Below are positions 17,481 to 25,137 of a DNA stretch of 51,916 nucleotides, piece by piece. Numbering within the stretch: the stretch's first letter is position 1; every line of letters begins with the position of its first letter. The DNA is from an uncultured Spirochaetaceae bacterium. GTDB taxonomy: Bacteria; Spirochaetota; Spirochaetia; Sphaerochaetales; Sphaerochaetaceae. The position numbers and the translations under genes are program-made. The stretch is from contig CALXLB010000032.1 of NCBI GenBank assembly GCA_944389085.1, positions 1 through 51,916 on the forward strand, written 5' to 3'. The notes beneath the pieces are model-generated. The model was not told the origin of the DNA. It was given only the letters and a program-made list of their open reading frames with translations, and did not search any database.

Positions 17481-18872
17481 TTAACCCATCATCCCCATCA
17501 GATTAACAGAGTCCATATCAGAGAACCTATCGCCGTTTATCTCAAGAGACAGAATCTCATTCTTTTCTCCTTGTGCTCCCATATCAAGAGAAGCAGAGAA
17601 AGTGAAATTACCATAAGTTGTCTCGCTGATGCTTCCTTTCAGTTCTCTTATTCCATCAATATCTTCAAAAGTTCCTTTAAGACTCATAGACGGGCCAGCA
17701 TCACTAAGTTCAAATGTATTATTCTCCTCATCATAATCCAGGCCATATCCACCAGCCGCTGAAAGGAGCTGTGCAATCTGGAATACAACGGAAATTTTCA
17801 CAGCATCATCTTCTCCGCTGTAATGGTGATTTCCTATTGTGAGGTTGATACTATCAAAGTTGCTACCACCAAATATTGCAGATGAGATTGTACCGGAAAT
17901 CGGCTTTGTGACGAGCTTTCCTTCGCTGATCGGGCTTGATGAGAATTCAACAGAGAAATTATTGAGAGTCAATGTTTTTCCGTCATTAATGAAACTTCCA
18001 GTAGTTGAGACAGCATAACTGTCAGTACCATCAGTTATCTCAAAGCCGCTCATATCCTTTGTAATCTCAAGTCTTGAAATTACCAGATAGCCCGAGTCCT
18101 CCGAATCAGCAAAGACAACAGAACCATACACTCCGTTCTCATCCTTGATTTCATACTCTTTGCCAGCAACAGGTGATTCATCATCATAATCTATATATAC
18201 GAAAATCGATGGGAACTGGCCAGCTGCCACAGCCAAAGAAACAATGTCTGCAGGAATATCAGAAAAACCTATTTCCGTAGAATTATCATTGCCATAATAC
18301 TCTGAATATGAATATTCTCTGCCGTTGATTGCTATAGCAAAATCAGAAGAATAGGATGGAACAGAAAGATCTGCTTTTCCTGTAATTCTGCTTTCTGTTT
18401 CTGTCAAAGTTCCAGCAGCACTCTCCGCTTCTTCCATTTTGAGAGAGACTGATAATGTCTCATCTTCAGATTTGAGCGTAAATGCATTCTGCTCCGGGAT
18501 AGTATAAGAACTGAGAGTATAAGTATCAGCATCCTTGCTTGCTGCAAATAAAACTTCAAGAGTACCATTAACAGAGAAAGTTTTATATTCAACATCTGTC
18601 ATTGAATATGTTCCCGTAACATTTACAGATGCGGCCTGCCTTGCAATTGCATAAGATGTACCAACAGCCTCTTCTGTAAAAGATACATCTACTCCATCAG
18701 GACAGCTGACGATATAGGAAATAAAATCAGCAGGATCAAAATTAGGGATATTACTATTACCATTACCTGAATCATGTGAAAAATCAGGTGGAAGCAACAA
18801 CGAACCATTAGTACAAGACGAAACGAATACTGCCATAAGAACAAGCAGCATAATACCCACAAGTTTTTTCAT
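17481..18872 (-). CDS. Surface lipoprotein under a homopolymer-tract promoter
   Basis: A 463-residue lipoprotein. GAGG seven bases upstream fixes ATG 18872 and the signal MKKLVGIMLLVLMAVFVSSC. The mature protein consists of repeated beta-strand units (motifs such as VNGTLEVLF, FTFSASLD, LEINGDRFSD) with no Cys and many Ser, Asp and Glu. No known family is recognised. Its promoter carries nine consecutive C on the coding strand between the -35 and -10 boxes, so its expression may switch. The next gene on the same strand is the frameshifted lipoprotein, 73 bases on, which might share the transcript. Confidence 0.75.
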   Translation of the reverse strand: MKKLVGIMLLVLMAVFVSSCTNGSLLLPPDFSHDSGNGNSNIPNFDPADFISYIVSCPDGVDVSFTEEAVGTSYAIARQAASVNVTGTYSMTDVEYKTFSVNGTLEVLFAASKDADTYTLSSYTIPEQNAFTLKSEDETLSVSLKMEEAESAAGTLTETESRITGKADLSVPSYSSDFAIAINGREYSYSEYYGNDNSTEIGFSDIPADIVSLAVAAGQFPSIFVYIDYDDESPVAGKEYEIKDENGVYGSVVFADSEDSGYLVISRLEITKDMSGFEITDGTDSYAVSTTGSFINDGKTLTLNNFSVEFSSSPISEGKLVTKPISGTISSAIFGGSNFDSINLTIGNHHYSGEDDAVKISVVFQIAQLLSAAGGYGLDYDEENNTFELSDAGPSMSLKGTFEDIDGIRELKGSISETTYGNFTFSASLDMGAQGEKNEILSLEINGDRFSDMDSVNLMGMMG

Positions 18873-18902
18873 AACAAACCTCAATTATGATAATTTTTGA
18901 GT

Positions 18903-18934
18903 ATTATCACTCCAGCACGGGGGGGGGTAGTCAA
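18903..18934 (-). promoter_or_regulatory. Putative phase-variable promoter, C9 tract in the spacer
   Basis: On the minus strand TTGACT (18934-18929) is followed by A, nine C (18927-18919), ten bases and GATAAT (18908-18903). The spacer is 20 bp, too long for a strong sigma-70 promoter; loss of three C would make it 17. Poly-G/C tracts in promoter spacers vary by slippage in, for example, meningococcal porA. The -10 box is about 30 bp before the start codon of the lipoprotein gene. Confidence 0.6.
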
Positions 18935-19063
18935 TATATTAGTAAAATTACTATTTACTTTTAATACTTCGATAAAATTCGTAATTTATATATGATTTTC
19001 TGTAAAACAAAGACATTATCCAGACACAGGGAAATAGATATTAATTCTTTTTCCCAGAATAGA

Positions 19064-19092
19064 TTGACATTTCCCCCCTATATCTATATAAC
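19064..19092 (+). promoter_or_regulatory. Promoter with C6 tract in a 17-bp spacer
   Basis: TTGACA at 19064-19069 and TATAAC at 19087-19092 are exactly 17 bp apart. Six C (19073-19078) lie just behind the -35 box, the same position as the C9 tract in the divergent promoter. It should drive the large lipoprotein gene that starts at 19154. Confidence 0.7.
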
Positions 19093-19153
19093 ACAAGCGA
19101 TATTCTACAACTAAGACTTGATTTGTTCGATAAATATAAAAAAGGAGTGTGTA

Positions 19154-22087
19154 ATGAAAAAATCTGTAAAGACAATTGCAGTACTTCTTCTCGCACTTAT
19201 TACAATCCTGGCAATATCCTGCTCTCCTGATCCATCAAAGGGTATCAGCGAGACAACAACAATAAAAATCATGATCAACAATATGGAGAATGGATTGAAC
19301 ACAGCGACAATCATTCCATCCATACCATCTGTTGATAAATACACCCTTGAACTGAAGCAGAACGGAACAACAAAAATCGGACCACTTGATTCTGCAAACG
19401 GGCAGTTCACGGTTACAGATGTTCCTATCGGTACTTACAGTATTGAAATCAAAGGGTATCAGGGAGAAAAGGATGTTCTCTTCGGTACTTCTTCAATCAT
19501 TGTAAGGCCCGGTAATAATACTAAGCCTGTCACAGTCACAATGAACTACCTGACAACAGGAGAAGGTGCTTTCTCTGTTGATATCATCTGGACAGACCTG
19601 ACAACAGGCAACCAGATAGACAAAGCCATAAATGATTATAATGCCCTTGGATTCCGTGCTTTATATGCAGAAAGTAAAGATCCAATCAACGGCATCAATG
19701 ATCCTGAAACTGATGGCTATATCTACTGGGCAGATGAAGAAGATTTTGCAAATAAGAAATTCAACTATATACAGAATGATATTGAGCCAACAGAAGGAAC
19801 CCCGATACTCTTCCAGATCTGGACAAAGATAAATGGAAATATCCAGCTTATTGCTGAAACATTCCCAACCGTTCTTCAGATATACCCAAACCTTACATCC
19901 GTTCCCGATGAAGGTGAAAGACAGAACTTCGCACTGAATGCAGACCACATCATCGCATACCTTGAGAACATCTCAGCACCTGAAGCAAATCCTAATACAG
20001 ATAACCCAACTACATCTGTTGATATCACATGGACAAATCCAGTTTCCTTTGATGCAGGTACAGCGTTCCATGTCATCGTAACAGCAGTAGATCAGACAGA
20101 AGTAAATAATCCGATTTCCGAGAAATCTGAAAAATATACAGCACCTGCAGAATCTGGGACAGTAACCATTTCAGGGCTTAAGGAGAACCATTCTTACAAC
20201 ATATATTTCCAGGTTTTCACAAATGAAGGTTATTCAGACAATACAATGCTTCTTCCTGGAGTACAGCCGAAGATTGTTGTCACAGGTATTGATTTCACAG
20301 CAGACTCTATCAAAGACAGCTATGTCATGGGAGACGAGATAACAATCAGCGCTGTAGTAACACCGGACAATGCCTCTGATAAATCATATACATATACAAT
20401 AACTGATGGAGGTACAAATATAAAATCCGGTTCATCCGCTGACTCTGATTTAAGCTATACATTCCCTGCCTCCGGAACATATACAATCACTATCACATCT
20501 AGTGATAACCCATCAGTCAAAAAAGAAATTACAAGGGATGTCAAACTGGCAGTTCCTGCAAATTTCGCCTACAAATACAATGAAGATAGCAACTCTGTAG
20601 ATCTGTCCTGGAATAGTGTAAATAGTGCTACTGGATACACAATCATAAGGACAACAGCCGAAAACAATACAGAGGAAACCCTGACAACAACAGATACACC
20701 ATACTCTGATACAGGTCTTAAATCAGGATATTCCTATACATACAAAATCATGGCAACAAGAACAGATGGAAATGGAAAATACAACAGTGTTTACTCATCA
20801 CCTACATCAGCAATCTCAGTTGCCTCTTCAACCATAAACATCCAGCTGCCGACAAATCCAACAGAAGAAAAGCTTGGCAATATCCTTGCAAATCTTAAAA
20901 ATGAAAGCATTGTCATTGGAGATGAAAGCAAGAATTCCATCAAGATATCCATCACAAACGGCATTGCAACCAATGCAACATACAAGTGGATATTGAATAA
21001 CAACATCTCTACACCTGTTTCTACAGGAAAGGATGTTACTATCACAGCTGATACAACAGGGCTGAAGAAAAATGCAGCCAGTGGTACTACTTCAAACTCT
21101 CTCATGCTGATAGTCACAATTGATGGAAAAGAATACAGCACAACAGGCTATTTCAATGTAATCAGCAACAACTCAGCCGGAAAGCTTCTTTCAGTCAATA
21201 CACAAGACAGTGATGGTATTGTTTATTACAACACTCCGGAAAAGCTTACTCTTGCATTCGAGAATTCCAAGGCTCCACAGCCTGATATCACATGGAAATC
21301 AAGCAATCCTGAGGTAATGTCAGTAAGTCAGGATGGTACAGTCACAACTCTCAAGAAAGGAGAACCTGTAACTATCACTGCAACTGTCAAAGACAACAAT
21401 GACAGTAAATCAATAACGCTTAACCCTTATGTTAAGGCAACGGGAATTGAATTTTCTGCAAGAGATCAGAATTTTTTAATTATTGAAGATGTTAGAAATG
21501 TAGATGATACAAGCACTGGTGTTATTGCAACAAATTTGGGCAAATCTTTTAATTATAATCTCTTAATAGGAAAACCAGAAGATTCCGAAGGTAATACAGT
21601 TGAATTATCATCGAAGGTTATCATAACAACTTCTGATGATGGGATAATCAGTATCGATGAGAATGGTAATATAAAACCTTTAAAGGCTGGTGATGTAACA
21701 ATCACTGCCTCAATTGATGGTTACAAAGATTCAATAAATGTTACAGTTCTTGATTTCGATATTGAAGTAAACAATAGTGGCTGGAAAAATGTAACTGGAC
21801 AATTAGAAACACTTTCAGGTAATTTAACCCAAAATAAATATTCCATTAGAATTATTCACTCAAATACAAACATAGAAATTACTTCTTATCTCAATTTTAA
21901 TTGGCTTTTTGATAACGAGAAAACAAGTACAGGCAATTCTCAAAATATTTCTGGAGACAAATTAGAGGGAGAATATAGAAGAGGTCCAGATGCGACACGA
22001 GGAATAATTAAAATCAAAATTTGTTACAATGATGGTACACAATTAGGTGATATAGGATTTGTTTCTCGTTCTTCAAACATTGGGTAA
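19154..22087 (+). CDS. Large multi-domain lipoprotein with FN3-like and Big_2-like repeats
   Basis: A 977-residue lipoprotein. AAAGGAG at 19141-19147 and a signal ending LAISC give the start. After an N-terminal prealbumin-like part (residues about 40-140, strand pattern GTYSIEIKGYQGEKDV) come FN3-like units (for example VDLSWNSVNSATGYTIIR) and Ig-like Big_2 units (VTGIDFTADS..., WKSSNPEVMSVSQDGTVTTL). It is expected at the outer surface. From about 21440 to the stop the DNA turns markedly AT-rich and codon use changes, with another Big_2-like unit, as if the 3' end had been exchanged. Remnant DNA follows it. Confidence 0.82.
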   Translation: MKKSVKTIAVLLLALITILAISCSPDPSKGISETTTIKIMINNMENGLNTATIIPSIPSVDKYTLELKQNGTTKIGPLDSANGQFTVTDVPIGTYSIEIKGYQGEKDVLFGTSSIIVRPGNNTKPVTVTMNYLTTGEGAFSVDIIWTDLTTGNQIDKAINDYNALGFRALYAESKDPINGINDPETDGYIYWADEEDFANKKFNYIQNDIEPTEGTPILFQIWTKINGNIQLIAETFPTVLQIYPNLTSVPDEGERQNFALNADHIIAYLENISAPEANPNTDNPTTSVDITWTNPVSFDAGTAFHVIVTAVDQTEVNNPISEKSEKYTAPAESGTVTISGLKENHSYNIYFQVFTNEGYSDNTMLLPGVQPKIVVTGIDFTADSIKDSYVMGDEITISAVVTPDNASDKSYTYTITDGGTNIKSGSSADSDLSYTFPASGTYTITITSSDNPSVKKEITRDVKLAVPANFAYKYNEDSNSVDLSWNSVNSATGYTIIRTTAENNTEETLTTTDTPYSDTGLKSGYSYTYKIMATRTDGNGKYNSVYSSPTSAISVASSTINIQLPTNPTEEKLGNILANLKNESIVIGDESKNSIKISITNGIATNATYKWILNNNISTPVSTGKDVTITADTTGLKKNAASGTTSNSLMLIVTIDGKEYSTTGYFNVISNNSAGKLLSVNTQDSDGIVYYNTPEKLTLAFENSKAPQPDITWKSSNPEVMSVSQDGTVTTLKKGEPVTITATVKDNNDSKSITLNPYVKATGIEFSARDQNFLIIEDVRNVDDTSTGVIATNLGKSFNYNLLIGKPEDSEGNTVELSSKVIITTSDDGIISIDENGNIKPLKAGDVTITASIDGYKDSINVTVLDFDIEVNNSGWKNVTGQLETLSGNLTQNKYSIRIIHSNTNIEITSYLNFNWLFDNEKTSTGNSQNISGDKLEGEYRRGPDATRGIIKIKICYNDGTQLGDIGFVSRSSNIG

Positions 22088-22487
22088 AAAACTTTAAAGA
22101 GATGTTAAATTCATAGAACTATAAGAGAAATATGAAACTAAAGATTTATTGTAAATTGTTTTCAGGTTTTAGGGTTTGTCAATAAATCTGTGTAAGTAAT
22201 GACTACTAGTATGGCCGATGATTTGCCCCCTATAAACGAGTAGCTGGCCTCTGAAAGCTGTCACTCAAAAAAAGCGTCATTGTCTCGGCAAAAGAGACCC
22301 TTCTTCAATCTGCAATAACGAACTGATTTTGAGGGGGCGCCTCTTGTTTTGTGATACACTTGCGTATCACAAACTCATTGCTGACTAACATGCTACCCTC
22401 AAGCTCACGGAGACACCACACTACAAGCTCAGATTGTGGATTTATTTCGTATATTAAAAAGAATATTGTACATCTTCACTAATACAA
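22088..22487. other. 400 bp without a gene; possible IS end and a hairpin
   Basis: No open frame of substance is seen. At 22172-22195 the sequence GGGTTTGTCAATAAATC followed by TGTGTAA resembles the terminal inverted repeat of IS256-type elements, but no transposase remains. TTTGTGATAC (22348-22357) and GTATCACAAA (22364-22373) form a perfect 10-bp hairpin with a six-base loop and no T-run. The stretch is probably the scar of a lost mobile element. Confidence 0.35.
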
Positions 22488-23666
22488 TCAAAGATATTTC
22501 CGACTCCATAGTTCCTTAAGGAATGTCTTGTATGGGAGTATCTCAATACCATCGTCTGTCATAAGTGGGTACTCTTCTCGGCAAACAAGGATATAGCGCT
22601 GACAAAGGCCTTCTTCTTTGAGTGCTCTAAGCCCTTTAAGATCTGACTTCGTATAATGCTTTGTTGTTTTTGTCTCTATAGCAAGCTTGCCATCTACAAT
22701 GAAATCAACTTCGAGATTTGAAAGCGTTCTCCAATAGCAGAGTTTTCGATCTATATCTCGATAGCCAAGCATATATCCAAGGAAAGCCCTTAATTCTATA
22801 GCAATGTATGCTTCAAAGTATTTGCCATATTCAGTAGTATTCTCTTCTACTCTATCTATCCCAACAAGTCTGCGCACAATCCCTACATCAAAGAAATAAA
22901 ATTTTGATGTTGCATAAGCTTTCCTTTTCTTTGTTTTCTGAAAAGCAGGTACTTCAAATGCAATAAGCGTATCATAGAGAATCTGGAACCAGTCAGCTAT
23001 ACCAGTAGAACTTATGCCAACCTCCTTAGAGAGGTTCGCATAGTTGATCATTTCCGTATTTGTTAAGGCTGCTACTTCAAGAAAACGAGAGAAAGACGGA
23101 AGATTTCTAACAAGTCCTTCCTGCTGTATTTCTTGTACCAAATAGAGGTTTATGTAATCAGAAAGATCTTCATCAGGGAACTCAGATAAGTACATAGAAG
23201 GCATCAACCCGTTTTTGAATATCTTATCCAATGAATAATCCCTATCCTTTATTTCTGGATAAACAAACGGGTACATTTCTTTCCAGCCAGCTCTGCCACC
23301 TAGAAGATTCACTCCTTGAGTTCTCAGCTTCCTGGCACTAGAGCCAGTAAGAAGAAATCTGATATCCGTGGTTTCTATCAGATTATGAACTTCATCCAGC
23401 AGGATTGGAAGCTTCTGTATTTCATCTATGATAACTATTCCATCCTTAACATCTGCCCTTCGCAAAAATGAAGAGAGATATGATGGATCATTAGCAAGAC
23501 GCATATAAATCTGGCTTTCAAGAAGATTGAAGCGTATTGCAACATCTTTAAGTTCTTTCTCCATCCATGTAGTCTTTCCTGTCTTTCTTGGACCGAATAA
23601 GAACTGCGATTTTCTTGAAAGACTTCCTTCGATATTTAAAATCCGCTGAACATATTCATTCTTCAT
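22488..23666 (-). CDS. AAA_14/DUF4143-type ATPase, copy 2
   Basis: A 392-residue protein related in layout to the ATPase at 13.8 kb but clearly a different subfamily. Features: Walker A FGPRKTGKTTW (about residues 24-34), Walker B IVIIDEIQKLPILLDEV, arginine-finger region LLTGSSARKL, and a C-terminal nuclease-like core (NLEVDFIVDGKLAIETKTT) with the E-x-K pattern. Function is unknown; some members are suspected defence or mobile-element genes. It is convergent with the large lipoprotein gene and lies directly behind two 32-bp tandem repeats. Confidence 0.86.
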   Translation of the reverse strand: MKNEYVQRILNIEGSLSRKSQFLFGPRKTGKTTWMEKELKDVAIRFNLLESQIYMRLANDPSYLSSFLRRADVKDGIVIIDEIQKLPILLDEVHNLIETTDIRFLLTGSSARKLRTQGVNLLGGRAGWKEMYPFVYPEIKDRDYSLDKIFKNGLMPSMYLSEFPDEDLSDYINLYLVQEIQQEGLVRNLPSFSRFLEVAALTNTEMINYANLSKEVGISSTGIADWFQILYDTLIAFEVPAFQKTKKRKAYATSKFYFFDVGIVRRLVGIDRVEENTTEYGKYFEAYIAIELRAFLGYMLGYRDIDRKLCYWRTLSNLEVDFIVDGKLAIETKTTKHYTKSDLKGLRALKEEGLCQRYILVCREEYPLMTDDGIEILPYKTFLKELWSRKYL

Positions 23667-23691
23667 AATCAGAACTTTATATTCATTTTCT

Positions 23692-23755
23692 GAAATTCAC
23701 AACCGGTACTTTCGATTTTCATCGAAATTCAAAACTAGCAGTTTTGATTTTCATC
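23692..23755. repeat. Two 32-bp tandem repeats upstream of ATPase copy 2
   Basis: Units at 23692-23723 and 23724-23755 both begin GAAATTCA and end GATTTTCATC and abut exactly. The second unit has a palindromic core, AAAACTAGCAGTTTT. They end 26 bases before the start codon and extend to four bases from the stop of the next gene. They could be operators for autoregulation or an insertion site. Confidence 0.75.
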
Positions 23756-23758
23756 ATT

Positions 23759-24337
23759 TTATAGTATAGATACCATAATACCCACCCCTTGATACCTGTT
23801 ATAGAACGGGTAAAGAGGAAACTGGTAAAACACTCCTAAGGAGATACCATACCACTTGCCTATATTAAGCTCTGTCATAAGCTTAGGCCTGAGCATAATG
23901 CCATTGAAACCTATTGTCTGCTTTCCCGGCTGATAATGCGTCTCGACAAGCTGCATGTAGTATCCTATATCACAAGCGATGTAGACATCAAAAGCCCAGA
24001 ACTTGAGGAATTTCCAGCCAAGTGACATTCCTGTTTCAAAATCCATTTCCATAGCAGCTGCTGTTCCTTCCGTTCCAAGCGGGGACATGAAGTAATCCCC
24101 CTGAAGGTAATATTCAAAACGGAAAACATCTGTTTCAGCCCCGATAGAGAAACCTCCACCGAAGTTCAGAGAATCCCCCATCAGGACAGATCTGGCATAC
24201 AGATCATATGTTGGATAAACACCATCCCAAAGTGCATTCCACCACCCTTCTGGATTCAGATCAGGGTCATCAGTATCCACAGCAGAAACAGGGATAATCA
24301 TTAACAGAAGAAGCAAAACAGACAGAATCTTTTTCAT
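23759..24337 (-). CDS. Exported outer-membrane-like protein, last gene of surface operon
   Basis: A 192-residue protein with signal peptide MKKILSVLLLLLMIIPVSA. The mature part is rich in aromatic beta-strands (FGGGFSIGAETDVFRFEYYL, WYGISLGVFYQFPLYPF) and ends VGIMVSIL, compatible with a small outer-membrane barrel. Its ATG overlaps the stop of the Asp/Pro-repeat lipoprotein gene by four bases (ATGA), so the two are translated together. It may anchor or export the lipoproteins encoded upstream; that is inference. Confidence 0.72.
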   Translation of the reverse strand: MKKILSVLLLLLMIIPVSAVDTDDPDLNPEGWWNALWDGVYPTYDLYARSVLMGDSLNFGGGFSIGAETDVFRFEYYLQGDYFMSPLGTEGTAAAMEMDFETGMSLGWKFLKFWAFDVYIACDIGYYMQLVETHYQPGKQTIGFNGIMLRPKLMTELNIGKWYGISLGVFYQFPLYPFYNRYQGVGIMVSIL

Positions 24338-25137
24338 ACATTTCCTCCTTCTTCATCATCGGTAGCAGGCTGTTCAGGTTCTTCTTGTGGCGGGTTCTCA
24401 GTATCTGGGTTCTCAGTATCTGGTTCATCAGTATCTGGTTCATCAGTATCTGGTTCATCAGTATCTGGTTCATCAGTATCTGGTTCATCAGTATCTGGTT
24501 CATCAGTATCTGGTTCATCAGTGCCTGGTTCATCAGTATCTGGTTCATCAGTGCCTGGTTCATCAGTTCCTGGTTCATCGGGTGTTGGCTCATCTGTATC
24601 AGGTTCATCTGGTACTTCTGGATCAGGATTGTAGACGAGACCTGTTGCTCTTTCGAATTCATCTTCGCTGATACTGAAAGCAATGCCTGGAAGATTGCAG
24701 ATATCAGGATCATCTGTAGAGAACATCAAAACTGTGATACCTGTATCCTTATCCAGATTCCAGATGAAAGAGAATGGATTGGCATTCTTTCCTTCCTCAT
24801 GGCTCAGAGAAAGACCACTTGTATCAGGATTGCCGTGGAAAGAAGTGACATGGAGAACAACATCGCCAGATGCAGTGAAGAAATCAAAATGATTCAGCGA
24901 GTATTCCCAGAGTCCTTCGAAGACAACTTCCTCACTGCTTCCCTTTCCGCCCGCCTGATAGACTGAAAACAATCCATCTTCAGCAAGATAGTAGTAATAG
25001 TATGCTGCAGTAGATCCATACGTGTCAGATACCTTATAGAATCCTACAAGCGGATTCGGGGTTGTGACAAACATATCACAGGATGTGAATAGCAGCAGAA
25101 TAAAAGCAAATAATGGAAGAATGAAACGCTTACTCAT
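24334..25137 (-). CDS. Lipoprotein with a C-terminal (D/G)TDEP repeat stalk
   Basis: A 267-residue protein. The signal ends LLFTSC. About 140 residues of globular domain follow (YYYYLAEDGLFSVYQAG, LWEYSLNHFDFF), then from about residue 170 a run of five-residue units of the type DTDEP/GTDEP and a short acidic tail ending GGNV. The repeat is proline-rich and highly acidic, so it is probably an extended spacer. The start overlaps the end of the upstream FN3 lipoprotein gene by eight bases; the stop overlaps the next start. The function of the globular part is unknown. Confidence 0.75.
   Translation of the reverse strand: MSKRFILPLFAFILLLFTSCDMFVTTPNPLVGFYKVSDTYGSTAAYYYYYLAEDGLFSVYQAGGKGSSEEVVFEGLWEYSLNHFDFFTASGDVVLHVTSFHGNPDTSGLSLSHEEGKNANPFSFIWNLDKDTGITVLMFSTDDPDICNLPGIAFSISEDEFERATGLVYNPDPEVPDEPDTDEPTPDEPGTDEPGTDEPDTDEPGTDEPDTDEPDTDEPDTDEPDTDEPDTDEPDTDEPDTENPDTENPPQEEPEQPATDDEEGGNV
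24391..24615. repeat. 15-bp coding minisatellite, about 15 units
   Basis: On the plus strand the unit is TGGTTCATCAGTATC. Six exact copies run from 24421 to 24510, four near-exact copies follow to 24570, and degenerate units lie on either side. Because the unit is five codons, length changes keep the frame. Long reading frames seen on the opposite strand here are artefacts of the repeat. Confidence 0.92.

Noticed and set aside
22348..22373. Hairpin as terminator of the large lipoprotein gene
   Set aside because: The stem is perfect but 260 bases from the stop and without a T-run; more likely part of an element scar.
24391..24615. CRISPR-like repeat array
   Set aside because: The units are contiguous 15-mers without spacers and encode protein.
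24385..24966. Long plus-strand open frames with repeats such as FISIW or LVHQY
   Set aside because: They are the opposite strand of the 15-bp coding repeat; the lipoprotein frame on the minus strand has signal peptide, ribosome site and coupling.
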